From Methylococcales bacterium (lineage in GTDB: Bacteria; Pseudomonadota; Gammaproteobacteria; Methylococcales; Methylomonadaceae): a DNA stretch of 64,000 nucleotides. Position 1 is the first letter of the stretch; each line of letters opens with the position of its first letter. Shown in pieces: positions 57,101 to 64,000 of the stretch. The position numbers and the translations under genes are program-made. The stretch covers positions 1-64,000 of the forward strand of contig JAQTPT010000007.1 in the NCBI GenBank assembly GCA_028712795.1. The letters run 5' to 3'. The notes under the pieces were generated by a model. It was not told where the DNA came from and did not search any database. It saw nothing but the letters and a program-made list of their open reading frames with translations.

Positions 57101-59593
57101 GCTGGCGACAGGCGACTTATCCTGGGGGATATATAAAATCGCCTCGTCGGTCATGTTGATATATTCTCTAACGGCAGTATTGCCGTAAGAATGGCCGGCA
57201 CCGTCCTGACGTTCTTTGAACAAGCCCAGGAAAGGAATATCCTTTTCTTCGCGAACTTTCAGCGCTTTTTGATGCCATTCGCTGGCGCTGGCGGCAATAT
57301 CCGCATAACGCACACCGCCGACTGAGGCGTGAATATTCGGAAAATAAGGACTCAATCTTGGCTCATCGGTATCCAGATAATTGGATTCGAAGAACTCGCC
57401 GCCAATATAACTTTCCACCGTGCACAGGCCAAACTTACCCATGGTTTTCATCAGTGATTTCTCGGCGCCTTTTTGATATTTATCGAGAATTTTTTGCTGT
57501 TCGGCCGCTGGATAGTGGCTGATAACACGGTTGTGGACACTGACAGGACAAATGGCTGAAGCGCCAAAACCTAAAAGTGTGGCAATATCATGGGGACTTG
57601 CCGCTTGTCCGGTTTCAGCAACCAACGATGAGTTAAAACGCAAGCCTTGCTTGACTAAATGCTGGTTGGCCGCTGCAATCATTAATAGGGCGGGGATAGC
57701 GGCAAGCTCGCAGCTGATGTTAATATCGCTTAATATAATGATGGCGATATTGTTTCTGGCCGCTTGTTCGACCTCTCCGCAAACCTTTAACAAAGCCGCT
57801 TGCAGAGCGTCTTCATTATGCTTTCTATCAACAAAATCAGGTGTGTATAACATATCCAGGGTGATCGTGCTGACAGTCGATTGCCTGCGGATTTGTTCCA
57901 GATGCGTCCGTTGTAAAATCGGGGTATCGATGACCAGTTGTTTGCTCCGTTCAACTGAAAAAGTGGGTTTCGCGCCCAATGCCACGCGCAAGGTCATGCC
58001 GTCGCTTTCCCGGATTGAATCCAGCGGCGGGTTGGTCACTTGGGCAAAGCGCTGGCTGAAATAACGCGACATGCCGCCTTCGGCACTGGACAGGGCATTA
58101 GGCGCCAAACCGTAGCCCATCGCCGTCACTTTTTCCATACCGGTTGCCAGCATAGGATCCAGCAAAAACCTGAAGCTTTCCTGATTAAGGGAATACGCAG
58201 TATGTTGCTGGTCTACATTGAAGGCGTGTTCATTCTTGAGTTCCGATAATTCAACCTGCGGCAGATCAGCAAGATGAATGCAGCGTTTTGCCAGTAATGC
58301 CTGATAATCCTGTTCACTAGCCAATCGATCCATGACTTGATGGTTGTTATAGGCTTCGCCGGTGCTGTGGTCAAAATACAGCATGCCGCCTGCTTCAATA
58401 CGGCCACGCTTCAAAACGTCTTTAGGCGGAAAGTCAATTTGACCGGCTTCTGACATCACAGCCAAATAGTCGTGGGTCTCTACGGTACGCAATGGCCGTA
58501 ATCCCAAACGGTCTAAACGGGCGCCGACGCGGATGCCGTCACTGAATATTAATGCCGCAGGTCCGTCATTTTTTTCTTCATACAAACTGAAATATTCCAG
58601 CATTGCGCGGACGGCAGGCGTTAAGGTCGTGTCATTTTCCCAAGCTGGCGGCATCATGGCCAGAACAGCGGTGACAATATCCAGGTTGTCTTCGTTGATT
58701 CGACGGGTCAGTGTTTGGTCAAGACGTCCGGAATCAGACTGGCCGCAAGGAAAAACAATGTGCTTGTTATGTTGCCTGGCGATCGCGTTTTCACTTAAAC
58801 GGTTTTTCTTGTCGGTGTTTAACTCGCCATTGTGCGCCATATAACGGAATGGCTGGGCCATCATCGTGGCTGGCGCTGTATTGGTGGAAAAGCGGGTGTG
58901 GAAAAACAGCGTACTGATTTCGTGATCCTTATCGTATAAGTCTTTAAAATACGGGATGACCTCAAATGAATTTAAACGGCCTTTGTAAACCTGAGTGCGG
59001 GAACTCATGGATAACGGGTAAAACCCCGTCAATTCCTTTCGGCTAAAGCCTTCAATTTCAATATCCAGCAAAGCGGCCTGAATATGCGATTCAAAGTCTT
59101 TATGCGATGCGTTCTTCAAGTTCTCCGGGCGGCCAAATACACATTGTTTGATCGGCAACTGGGCTTTTACCGATGCGGCATTAAGCACATCAAGATCAAC
59201 GGGGATAGTCCGCCACAGGATAATCGGCAAGTTGAAGTCTTCAAAGTGACGCTCAATCAGTTCATTGGCTGCGGAATCGTAATGATCATGATCTTCCGGA
59301 AAAAAGAAATTGGCAACGCCAAATTGTCCCAGTTCGAGACTGTCGTTGCCGGTTATTTTACGAAAAAAATTACGCGATAAATCAATGTTAACTCCAGCGC
59401 CATCGCCTATGCCTTCGGCGCTCATGCCGCCACGGTGGGGAATAGTACACAGCGCTTGATGGGATTTAACCAGTAAATCATGGGTCTGTTTACTCTGTTT
59501 GTGGGTTATAAAACCCACACCGCAACTGTCCTGCGATAAATCAGCGTTGAAAAGCATAGCGTTTTTATTACCTGATCGGGAATTTTTATTCAT
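54110..59593 (-). CDS. Glutamate synthase large-subunit-like protein, extended form
   Basis: An 1827-residue protein. The N-terminal class II glutaminase begins at Cys24 (QDSCGVGFITHK) after a 23-residue propeptide. A central domain, an FMN-binding synthase domain (SNSGEGGEHSSRFNTL, QGAKPGEGGQLPA, GGTGAAAVTSLKNSG) and a GXGXG beta-helix (GEAGDRFAVRNSGAMAVVEG) follow in the GltB order. The iron-sulfur segment reads CVMAKNCNIKCPAG, spacing C-x5-C-x3-C, one residue shorter than the C-x5-C-x4-C of E. coli GltB. About 300 extra helical residues follow the GXGXG domain, beyond the usual 1500. No gltD is adjacent. Possible electron donors are ferredoxin or the neighbouring flavoprotein. Confidence 0.85.
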   Translation of the reverse strand: MNKNSRSGNKNAMLFNADLSQDSCGVGFITHKQSKQTHDLLVKSHQALCTIPHRGGMSAEGIGDGAGVNIDLSRNFFRKITGNDSLELGQFGVANFFFPEDHDHYDSAANELIERHFEDFNLPIILWRTIPVDLDVLNAASVKAQLPIKQCVFGRPENLKNASHKDFESHIQAALLDIEIEGFSRKELTGFYPLSMSSRTQVYKGRLNSFEVIPYFKDLYDKDHEISTLFFHTRFSTNTAPATMMAQPFRYMAHNGELNTDKKNRLSENAIARQHNKHIVFPCGQSDSGRLDQTLTRRINEDNLDIVTAVLAMMPPAWENDTTLTPAVRAMLEYFSLYEEKNDGPAALIFSDGIRVGARLDRLGLRPLRTVETHDYLAVMSEAGQIDFPPKDVLKRGRIEAGGMLYFDHSTGEAYNNHQVMDRLASEQDYQALLAKRCIHLADLPQVELSELKNEHAFNVDQQHTAYSLNQESFRFLLDPMLATGMEKVTAMGYGLAPNALSSAEGGMSRYFSQRFAQVTNPPLDSIRESDGMTLRVALGAKPTFSVERSKQLVIDTPILQRTHLEQIRRQSTVSTITLDMLYTPDFVDRKHNEDALQAALLKVCGEVEQAARNNIAIIILSDINISCELAAIPALLMIAAANQHLVKQGLRFNSSLVAETGQAASPHDIATLLGFGASAICPVSVHNRVISHYPAAEQQKILDKYQKGAEKSLMKTMGKFGLCTVESYIGGEFFESNYLDTDEPRLSPYFPNIHASVGGVRYADIAASASEWHQKALKVREEKDIPFLGLFKERQDGAGHSYGNTAVREYINMTDEAILYIPQDKSPVASDTAYLDSGYEKRTPEQIDSFGITPAYRSFAKNLYVERDSRPASLRDIMDFPADVTSAMTTADFDRILGKQNLHGNINYLIRGLKVAKTSDDAYTIRFTEGSSVQRLEQLVEHFKKRFSETAFSVIVAKDSFAIQVADTDSLLGNYLNSIQTARNPIALSNVQPAHEITATLASGAMSHGALIAEAHEAVAQGINIVGALSNSGEGGEHSSRFNTLRSCNIKQFASGRFGVWAGYLADPNIKEIEIKIAQGAKPGEGGQLPAAKVSVEIAALRGGTPRVELVSPPPHHDTYSIEDLGQLIHDAKAARVKVGVKLVSSEGIGTIAVGVAKAGADVINVAGNTGGTGAAAVTSLKNSGRSPEIGIAEVHQALAVNGLRDKVILRGSGAHQSGLDVVKSAILGADSFEFGTTVLMMLRCVMAKNCNIKCPAGLTTEHEEFKGDPRVLAQYFMNLAHEVREILAVLGYKSLQDIRGETDLLHLIDHPSMVGQLDLTRMLSKVDVIVVPKPVYLEASFKVDDRIIEQVKAGIIEGGQSQIIIEGNGLKLNNCNKSVGGQAAIDIERMLSYQLTGQQVDQAKAIYTTQEGRRYMAPDSVIIRTHGSAGQSYAAFLNDGMRMEHLGTCNDGVGKSACGGTLVVESPGGGIKTPGNNVLIGNFALFGATGGKAFINGEAGDRFAVRNSGAMAVVEGVGDFACEYMINGAVLNIGGFGKGFCNGMSGGNAYQYDPENLLENLYDKSSVELHRLTEETDSARAHEQFILAMLEQHVDYAKSSKAANLIKNWESERKHFKFAVPLGLYKTQTAQCLQQSMDRKEMIEELSQSLAQQQIEQVKTAYQTSQPLFGGAIPGYGNTDKALTYKLVNSFAVLEKARQCAKDHLKHLPEALRSQSHIEQAARKLIIERPRKLQEYLVKSTREAYSNYSDDQLARLMANKRLNDYKTALINRSVQSIYSIGSTAWIIEQDKINKQALAGIPCIEEYLAGLVGLGIVQGMLSEETA

Positions 59594-60212
59594 TTTCCAG
59601 CCCGTACTCTCAATTTTGTCGTTGTTCAGCGTTTAGTGATTGTTATTTCAGTGCGCGGGAGGTTTACATGCACCAGACTAGCGCATTCAATCATTATAAA
59701 AATAATTGAAAATCATTTAGTTAAGATGATAAATCTTAGCATGATCAGGCTAATTTGTCATTTAAGATCCGCTTGCAATTAATAAATAATTTTGAAGGAA
59801 TTTCATTTTTTTCTAATGATTTAAGGTCAGGCAAGTGCTTCACCGATCTTTATTGAGAATATTAATCAACCACAATGGCTCATCCGGTAATCCCGGAATA
59901 TTCTAAGGACAGTATTAGCTTGATTACTATTGCAGGCGCATTCCCGAAGAGGGATGGGAGAATGCTTCCTAAGTAATTTAATTGGTTTCTCGGTTTTAGA
60001 TATAAACACTTAACTACTACTTGCGCACTATGAATTAAGGGGCTAATCTAGCGTCGAATCTGGGTTTATCGAAGGCCGGAATTTTAATCCGCTCAAGGTT
60101 TGATAAGTTTAGTCTGAATTGATGCCCCTTATCGCTTGTCGCACCTTACCTTACTTATAGCCCGTTTCGAACATTTAGTCAGAAATTTAAAATTTTTGTT
60201 TAGGAGATTCAA
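59594..60212. other. Divergent promoter region
   Basis: About 620 AT-rich bases between the glutamate-synthase-like gene and the peroxidase gene. It holds a hairpin (gcattccc/gggagaatgc, 59938-59965) and a distant inverted pair (aaggggc/gcccctt, 60037-60130). It must carry both promoters. No coding frame is seen. Confidence 0.5.
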
Positions 60213-61877
60213 ATGAGTGAGCTTAGTCATGGTAACATCGGTAAACGCGAACAAAACTTCACATCAATACTGCCGCTGCGCAAAAAAAGCTACGACCCGA
60301 AAGATCTTGCAGAATTAGCCCAACAGATGAAAGGCGAAGTCGACAGCGTCAAAGACGGACCTGATCCCGAAGAAAATCTTCTTATGCCAGCGGGGTACAC
60401 CTATCTGGGCCAGTTTATCGACCACGATCTCACCTTCGATAGCACCTCTTCGCTTAATCCCTCCAGCTCATCACCCACCAATTTTCGAACACCAAGATTC
60501 GACCTTGACTGTCTATACGGAGATGGCCCAAGTGCCCAACCCTATTTATACGATGAGGATCAACTTAAACTTTTATTTAAAAATGGACCATCAACCTCAG
60601 AACTTACCGATCCAGCCGGTCAAGACCTGTTACGCAACCCCAAAGGTCGAGCCATCATCGGCGACAAACGCAACGATGAGAATTCAATCGTCAGTCAAAT
60701 TCAGTTAGCCTTCGTCAAATATCATAATGCCGTGGTTGACGAATTAAAGGGTAACCCAGATAGCTGGAGCAACCCAAACAGCCTGTTCGAATCAGCTAGA
60801 AATGAGGTGCGTTGGGCGTATCAAAAAATCATTGTTGAAGATTTCCTGCCACGTATCATTGCCGCTGAGGTATTGCAGGATTTACAGGGCGACGACCCTG
60901 ATACACGAGCAGATAAGTATGTGTTATATACGGAGGATAAGCGTGAAAACTTGCCAAGAGAATTCGTAGCCGCAGCTTACCGTTTTGGCCACTCAGGTGT
61001 CCGCACAGGCTATCGTTTGAATTCAGTTACTGAAAAGGGCTTCAATATTTTTCCTTCAAGCGAGGATAATACACCAAAAGCTGGTGCGGATAGTCTATTA
61101 GGTTTTGATCCGGTCACTAATAATCAAGTGATAGATACTTGGGGCCGGTTTTTCCCTGAAACTCTGCCAGGTGTGTTGCCTACGGAGTCTCGCGAAACAG
61201 CGGCTGACGAAACTCCATATCGTAGAGAGCGCTTACAATTCGCTTATAAAATCGATACAACCCTGGTTGATCCCTTAGGCGTACTACCCAGGACAGAAGT
61301 GGCCGGAGAAGACACCACAAGGGAAGCTGAAGCGCTAACCGGCCCGCTTCCGGATACAGTTGTCGAACCACCTCGCCCCTCTCTGGCCCTTCTCAATCTG
61401 TTGCGCGGTAATGCTTATAAAATCCATAGCGGGCAAGTATACGCTCAACTCCTAAAGGATTCGGGCTTAGATTTCACGCCTATTGGCATTCAGCATTTAG
61501 TAACCCGTCAGGGGTTTGACTTGGATGGCAATACCTTTTTTAAATTTGTCCCCATTCCAGATGCATTATTAGAAGATACGCCACTCTGGTTCTATATCTT
61601 AGCCGAAGCGCAATCACCTTTAGTTGATGAAATTCAGCGTCGAGGCCAATTAGATGGCTTTGAAGAGAGTTTTTTGCTTAATGATCCGGCAGGAGTTAGC
61701 ACTCAATTGCGTGGAGTCGGTGGACGCATTGTAGCCGAAGTATTTTATGGCTTATTAGATTCTGATACTGAGTCTTATATCAATGCCGCTCCTGGTAACT
61801 GGAAGCCAATATTAGGAGGTGGACGTGAAATTATCTTCAGAAATCTACTTAAGTTTGCAGATATAACTAATGCTTGA
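60213..61877 (+). CDS. Animal-type haem peroxidase
   Basis: A 554-residue member of the animal haem peroxidase superfamily (peroxicin-like bacterial group). The distal His and Asp lie in YLGQFIDHDLTFD, the calcium-loop-like FRTPRFDLDCLYGDGP follows, then NSIVSQIQLAFVKYHNAVVDE, and the proximal His in YRFGHSGVRTGYRLN. Key haem residues seem present, so it is probably active with H2O2. There is no signal peptide and there are no repeat domains, so location is cytoplasmic unless exported without one. Excellent ribosome site (taggaga). Alone in its transcript; the following IS remnant is on the other strand. Confidence 0.92.
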   Translation: MSELSHGNIGKREQNFTSILPLRKKSYDPKDLAELAQQMKGEVDSVKDGPDPEENLLMPAGYTYLGQFIDHDLTFDSTSSLNPSSSSPTNFRTPRFDLDCLYGDGPSAQPYLYDEDQLKLLFKNGPSTSELTDPAGQDLLRNPKGRAIIGDKRNDENSIVSQIQLAFVKYHNAVVDELKGNPDSWSNPNSLFESARNEVRWAYQKIIVEDFLPRIIAAEVLQDLQGDDPDTRADKYVLYTEDKRENLPREFVAAAYRFGHSGVRTGYRLNSVTEKGFNIFPSSEDNTPKAGADSLLGFDPVTNNQVIDTWGRFFPETLPGVLPTESRETAADETPYRRERLQFAYKIDTTLVDPLGVLPRTEVAGEDTTREAEALTGPLPDTVVEPPRPSLALLNLLRGNAYKIHSGQVYAQLLKDSGLDFTPIGIQHLVTRQGFDLDGNTFFKFVPIPDALLEDTPLWFYILAEAQSPLVDEIQRRGQLDGFEESFLLNDPAGVSTQLRGVGGRIVAEVFYGLLDSDTESYINAAPGNWKPILGGGREIIFRNLLKFADITNA

Positions 61878-61894
61878 TAAAGACTAGTACTCAG

Positions 61895-62295
61895 TCAGTC
61901 TTGTAATGTCGGGTAAAGTTTCTTCAACTTTACCCGAGCATCTTCATTAGTAAAACGCCATTCCATAGGTTGAGCGATAGCATTTCTTTTTTCTTGCCAT
62001 GCTGCGATTTCCTCTTTTAATGTTTCTTGGTCCGGAATGCGCCGATCCAAACATTGAAGAGAAAGAAACTCAATTCTATTTCCGCCATATTCAACCAGTT
62101 GCCATGTTTTGGCGTGTAATGGATGTCCAATTTATCCAGAATTCTTCGCGCTTCCTCGGGAGCGAATGCCTTATACAGAGAGGCTCTCCTGTGTGAGTGT
62201 TTAAATTATCCATAACCAGTGTAATAAGTTCAGCCTGAGGGTGACGAACATCAACCAGATTTCGAATTTGATGCGCCCAGTCCCATTGATTTTAT
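61895..62295 (-). pseudogene. IS630-family transposase remnant
   Basis: The C-terminal half of an IS630-type DDE transposase is spread over several minus-strand frames. Near 62250 it reads QIRNLVDVRHPQAELI and VMDNLNTHT (second catalytic Asp), near 62110 IHYTPKHGNWLNMAEIELS (catalytic Glu), and near 62050-61898 QCLDRRIPDQETLKEEI and RVKLKKLYP, then the stop. At least two frameshifts. The N-terminal half and the element ends are not visible. Confidence 0.75.
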
Positions 62296-62367
62296 TGTAA
62301 TCGTACCCCTTTGATTTCAAATCTCCCGGTAATTACCAACATTTACAGATTGGACTAGGCTGCCGAT

Positions 62368-62796
62368 CTAATTTTCATTTTCAGTCTTTTGAGACCAGGT
62401 GAAATATAAAGAAGTGTTGTGTTTGCCTCGGACCGATACCGTTTTACGGTATGTTTCTCCATTGAGATCAACAATTACGATGTAACGGCCAGGCGGAAGT
62501 TTAGCAAATAGCTTTGGTCCGTCTGACACGGTTTCCAGAAAGACGTTACCCTTCAAATCCGTGATACGAATCTTCACATCACTGAGATAATCACCTGTGC
62601 CCTTGACTGAAAATAGCAGGCTCAAGTTGTAGTTAGCGCGACTGGCATCTAGCGCATTTCGCTCATCAATTCCCACTCCGCCGGTGACGAAGGTCACTTT
62701 ACCTTGGGTTTGTGGCTGAATGGCGGATTCTTCCGCAATCGAGGAGAGGCTGAACAGAACGCAGGGGAGAATAAGTGCTAAGCATAATTTTTTCAT
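62368..62796 (-). CDS. Secreted carboxypeptidase-regulatory-like protein
   Basis: The start is the ATG at 62796 with an aaggagc ribosome site (MKKLCLALILPCVLFSLSSIA). About 142 residues. The mature domain is a beta-sandwich of the carboxypeptidase regulatory-like type, with RITDLKGNVFLETVSDGPKL and KLPPGRYIVIVDLNGETYRK. Such small periplasmic domains have no known catalytic role and may bind or stabilise proteins. Monocistronic. Confidence 0.75.
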   Translation of the reverse strand: MKKLCLALILPCVLFSLSSIAEESAIQPQTQGKVTFVTGGVGIDERNALDASRANYNLSLLFSVKGTGDYLSDVKIRITDLKGNVFLETVSDGPKLFAKLPPGRYIVIVDLNGETYRKTVSVRGKHNTSLYFTWSQKTENEN

Positions 62797-63247
62797 AATA
62801 TTGCTCCTTGACAGCAAAGATTAATGATCATAAATAGTAAAGTGTATTGTGGTATATATATTGTGTGGATGGCAATACTTCCATGAACTACTGGTAAAGA
62901 TGTGGAATTTATGGGTGATGCCTTGCCATAAAGTTGTTTTTTTGTTTAGCCGCATGACGGGTACCACCGGATGCCGCGCTCAAAAATGACACGGCTAATT
63001 AGGGGAATAAATTTTTTCATACTATTCTCCAGCTTTTAAATGATTTGCATCTTCTTAAATTTCGAGATTGACTGGGAACGTTGTGACATTTTACCAACCC
63101 GAAGCGAATTTTATCAAAATATCAGGCTTTGTCTGTACGGTATCGCACATAAGATCTTCGTTACCGTTAATATGTTCATGATCCATTATGTTCGCATCAG
63201 TGCGATGAAACCCTTCCGGATAAACAAGAGGTTGTAGCAATCAGTTA
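62797..63247. other. Spacer with possible small-gene relic
   Basis: Apart from the frame-shifted small peptide at 62909-63020 and the TTA target duplication of MITE copy 3 at the right edge, I see no gene, hairpin or promoter of note. Confidence 0.4.
62909..63020 (-). pseudogene. Possible small secreted peptide, frame-shifted
   Basis: An ATG at 63020 with a strong ggagaat site gives MKKFIPLISRVIFERG and stops at 62946. Another frame continues as VSFLSAASGGTRHAAKQKNN, ending at 62909. Together they resemble a small signal-peptide protein with a shift after codon 9. Too short to assign. Confidence 0.3.
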
Positions 63248-63405
63248 GGCGATTTCCGGCAAAGAATATACCCAACTTGCTAGTCTTTTTGCCCATTGTC
63301 TGCGTTGTAAAAAGGATTACATAGCCAGCTATGCGCATCTTTTTACGCCTTGAAAATGAACAAAAATTCTGCACAATTTGGGTATATTCATTCTTGGAAA
63401 TCGCC
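63248..63405 (-). mobile_element. 158-bp MITE-like element, copy 3
   Basis: Same element in the opposite orientation to copies 1 and 2, again exactly 158 bases from GGCGATTTCC to GGAAATCGCC, flanked by TTA on both sides (63245-63247 and 63406-63408). The internal sequence matches the reverse complement of copy 2 with scattered changes (for example a shared run of the acgccttgaaaatgaa type). Confidence 0.9.
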
Positions 63406-63713
63406 TTATCACTATCAAGCCAGGGGCGATTCGGTATCGCCGACAGATGAAAGTTGATGCCGGCGTAATGCGACCGATTAAGCCGCAACGTTATGAAGTC
63501 GTTGTATAGGCTAAATCCGTATCTGTTTTTACTTGCACATAAGCGGTTCGAAAAAAAATCTGCCTCTTCAAGAAAAACTCTTAAACAATGTTCGCTACCG
63601 CACCGAGTAATATCAGTTTTGTCTGTATTGTTTTAACTGAGCGTTGGGAAGCATCATTCCTTGCTCTGGCCCTAGCTATCCGGCTGCGGCTAAATTATTA
63701 TCAGGAGACACTC

Positions 63714-63890
63714 ATGAACAAAGATCAAATAAAAGGCCGAGTTGAAGAAGCCAAAGGTAAAGTCAAGGAAGCCGCCGGTGTGATATTGGACGACGACTCG
63801 CTGGAAATAGAAGGTAATGTCCAAAAGAACGTCGGCAAGATCCAGTCGGGTTTGGGCGATATCAAAGAAGACATCAAGAAAGACAAATAA
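63714..63890 (+). CDS. CsbD family stress-response protein
   Basis: A 58-residue protein from the ATG at 63714, behind a strong caggaga site; the frame extends upstream to 63588 without support. The sequence MNKDQIKGRVEEAKGKVKEA followed by GNVQKNVGKIQSGLGDIKED is the CsbD fold (four-helix, highly charged). Members are often induced by general or envelope stress, but their molecular role is unknown. Confidence 0.9.
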   Translation: MNKDQIKGRVEEAKGKVKEAAGVILDDDSLEIEGNVQKNVGKIQSGLGDIKEDIKKDK

Positions 63891-63985
63891 AAAGCGCCAA
63901 TGAACTGTGTAGCCGGGATTAGCCAAGCTGACCTGATGCCCAGTGGCAACGAGATAATTAAAAATTCTTTTTACAGGAAATAGAT

Positions 63986-64000
63986 ATGAAAATAACCAAT
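63986..64000 (+). CDS. Start of a downstream gene (partial)
   Basis: An ATG with a caggaaa ribosome site 6-7 bases ahead starts MKITN at the window edge. The five codons are not enough to name the product. It is about 95 bases after the CsbD gene and may share its transcript. Confidence 0.55.

Overview
The window reads as chromosomal DNA of a gammaproteobacterium. The order lptM-lysA-dapF-DUF484-xerC, the rluD-pgeF pair divergent from bamD, and groESL, rdgC and darP are all typical of that class. The mix of ECF sigma factor, multi-PAS signalling proteins and RND efflux would suit a type I methanotroph (Methylococcales), but no methane-oxidation gene is present, so that is an inference.

Layout. 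0-1.8 kb: end of groS and all of groL. 1.9-3.3 kb: a membrane protein and an orphan antitoxin-like gene. 3.25-9.1 kb: an unusual array of minus-strand genes (secreted proteins, a 4-OT-like tautomerase, an S74 fibre-like protein) whose coding parts are mostly unrelated, while the spacers (3' UTR, terminator, promoter, 5' hairpin) are copies of one sequence. 9.1-11.85 kb: an ECF sigma/anti-sigma pair followed by two decayed genes (beta-barrel porin and subtilase). 12.2-12.8 kb: a second copy of the antitoxin gene next to a broken MazF/PemK-type toxin. 13-26.9 kb: dense housekeeping genes (bamD; rluD-pgeF-ZIP; pgm; L,D-transpeptidase; Lpp-like lipoprotein; rdgC; hypoxanthine-DNA glycosylase; darP; DUF4389/DUF2333; xerC-DUF484-dapF-lysA-lptM). 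27.3-28.0 kb: a pyrophosphohydrolase-like pseudogene broken by a 158-bp MITE-like element. 28.1-41.8 kb: pterin dehydratase, an ethylene-receptor-like histidine kinase, an NtrC-type two-component pair, a TPR protein, a KaiC remnant and a six-PAS GGDEF/EAL protein. 41.9-47.2 kb: PepSY protein, attenuator-like terminator, OmpR-type two-component pair and an in-frame outer-membrane-factor/RND chimera. 47.3-59.6 kb: PHP phosphoesterase, MsbA-like ABC exporter, nuclease, BON lipoprotein, CysJ-like flavoprotein and an 1827-residue glutamate-synthase-like protein. 60.2-64 kb: animal-type haem peroxidase, IS630 remnant, a small secreted protein, a third MITE and a CsbD-like protein.

The most notable structures are the array of variable genes with shared spacers; a 158-bp MITE present three times at exactly the same length with TWA target duplications, one copy of which can be removed on paper to restore a reading frame; an ethylene-binding-type sensor domain; and a deletion-fused efflux gene. 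About ten genes are visibly decaying, so the accessory parts are in active turnover. No tRNA, rRNA, CRISPR array or replication origin was recognised.
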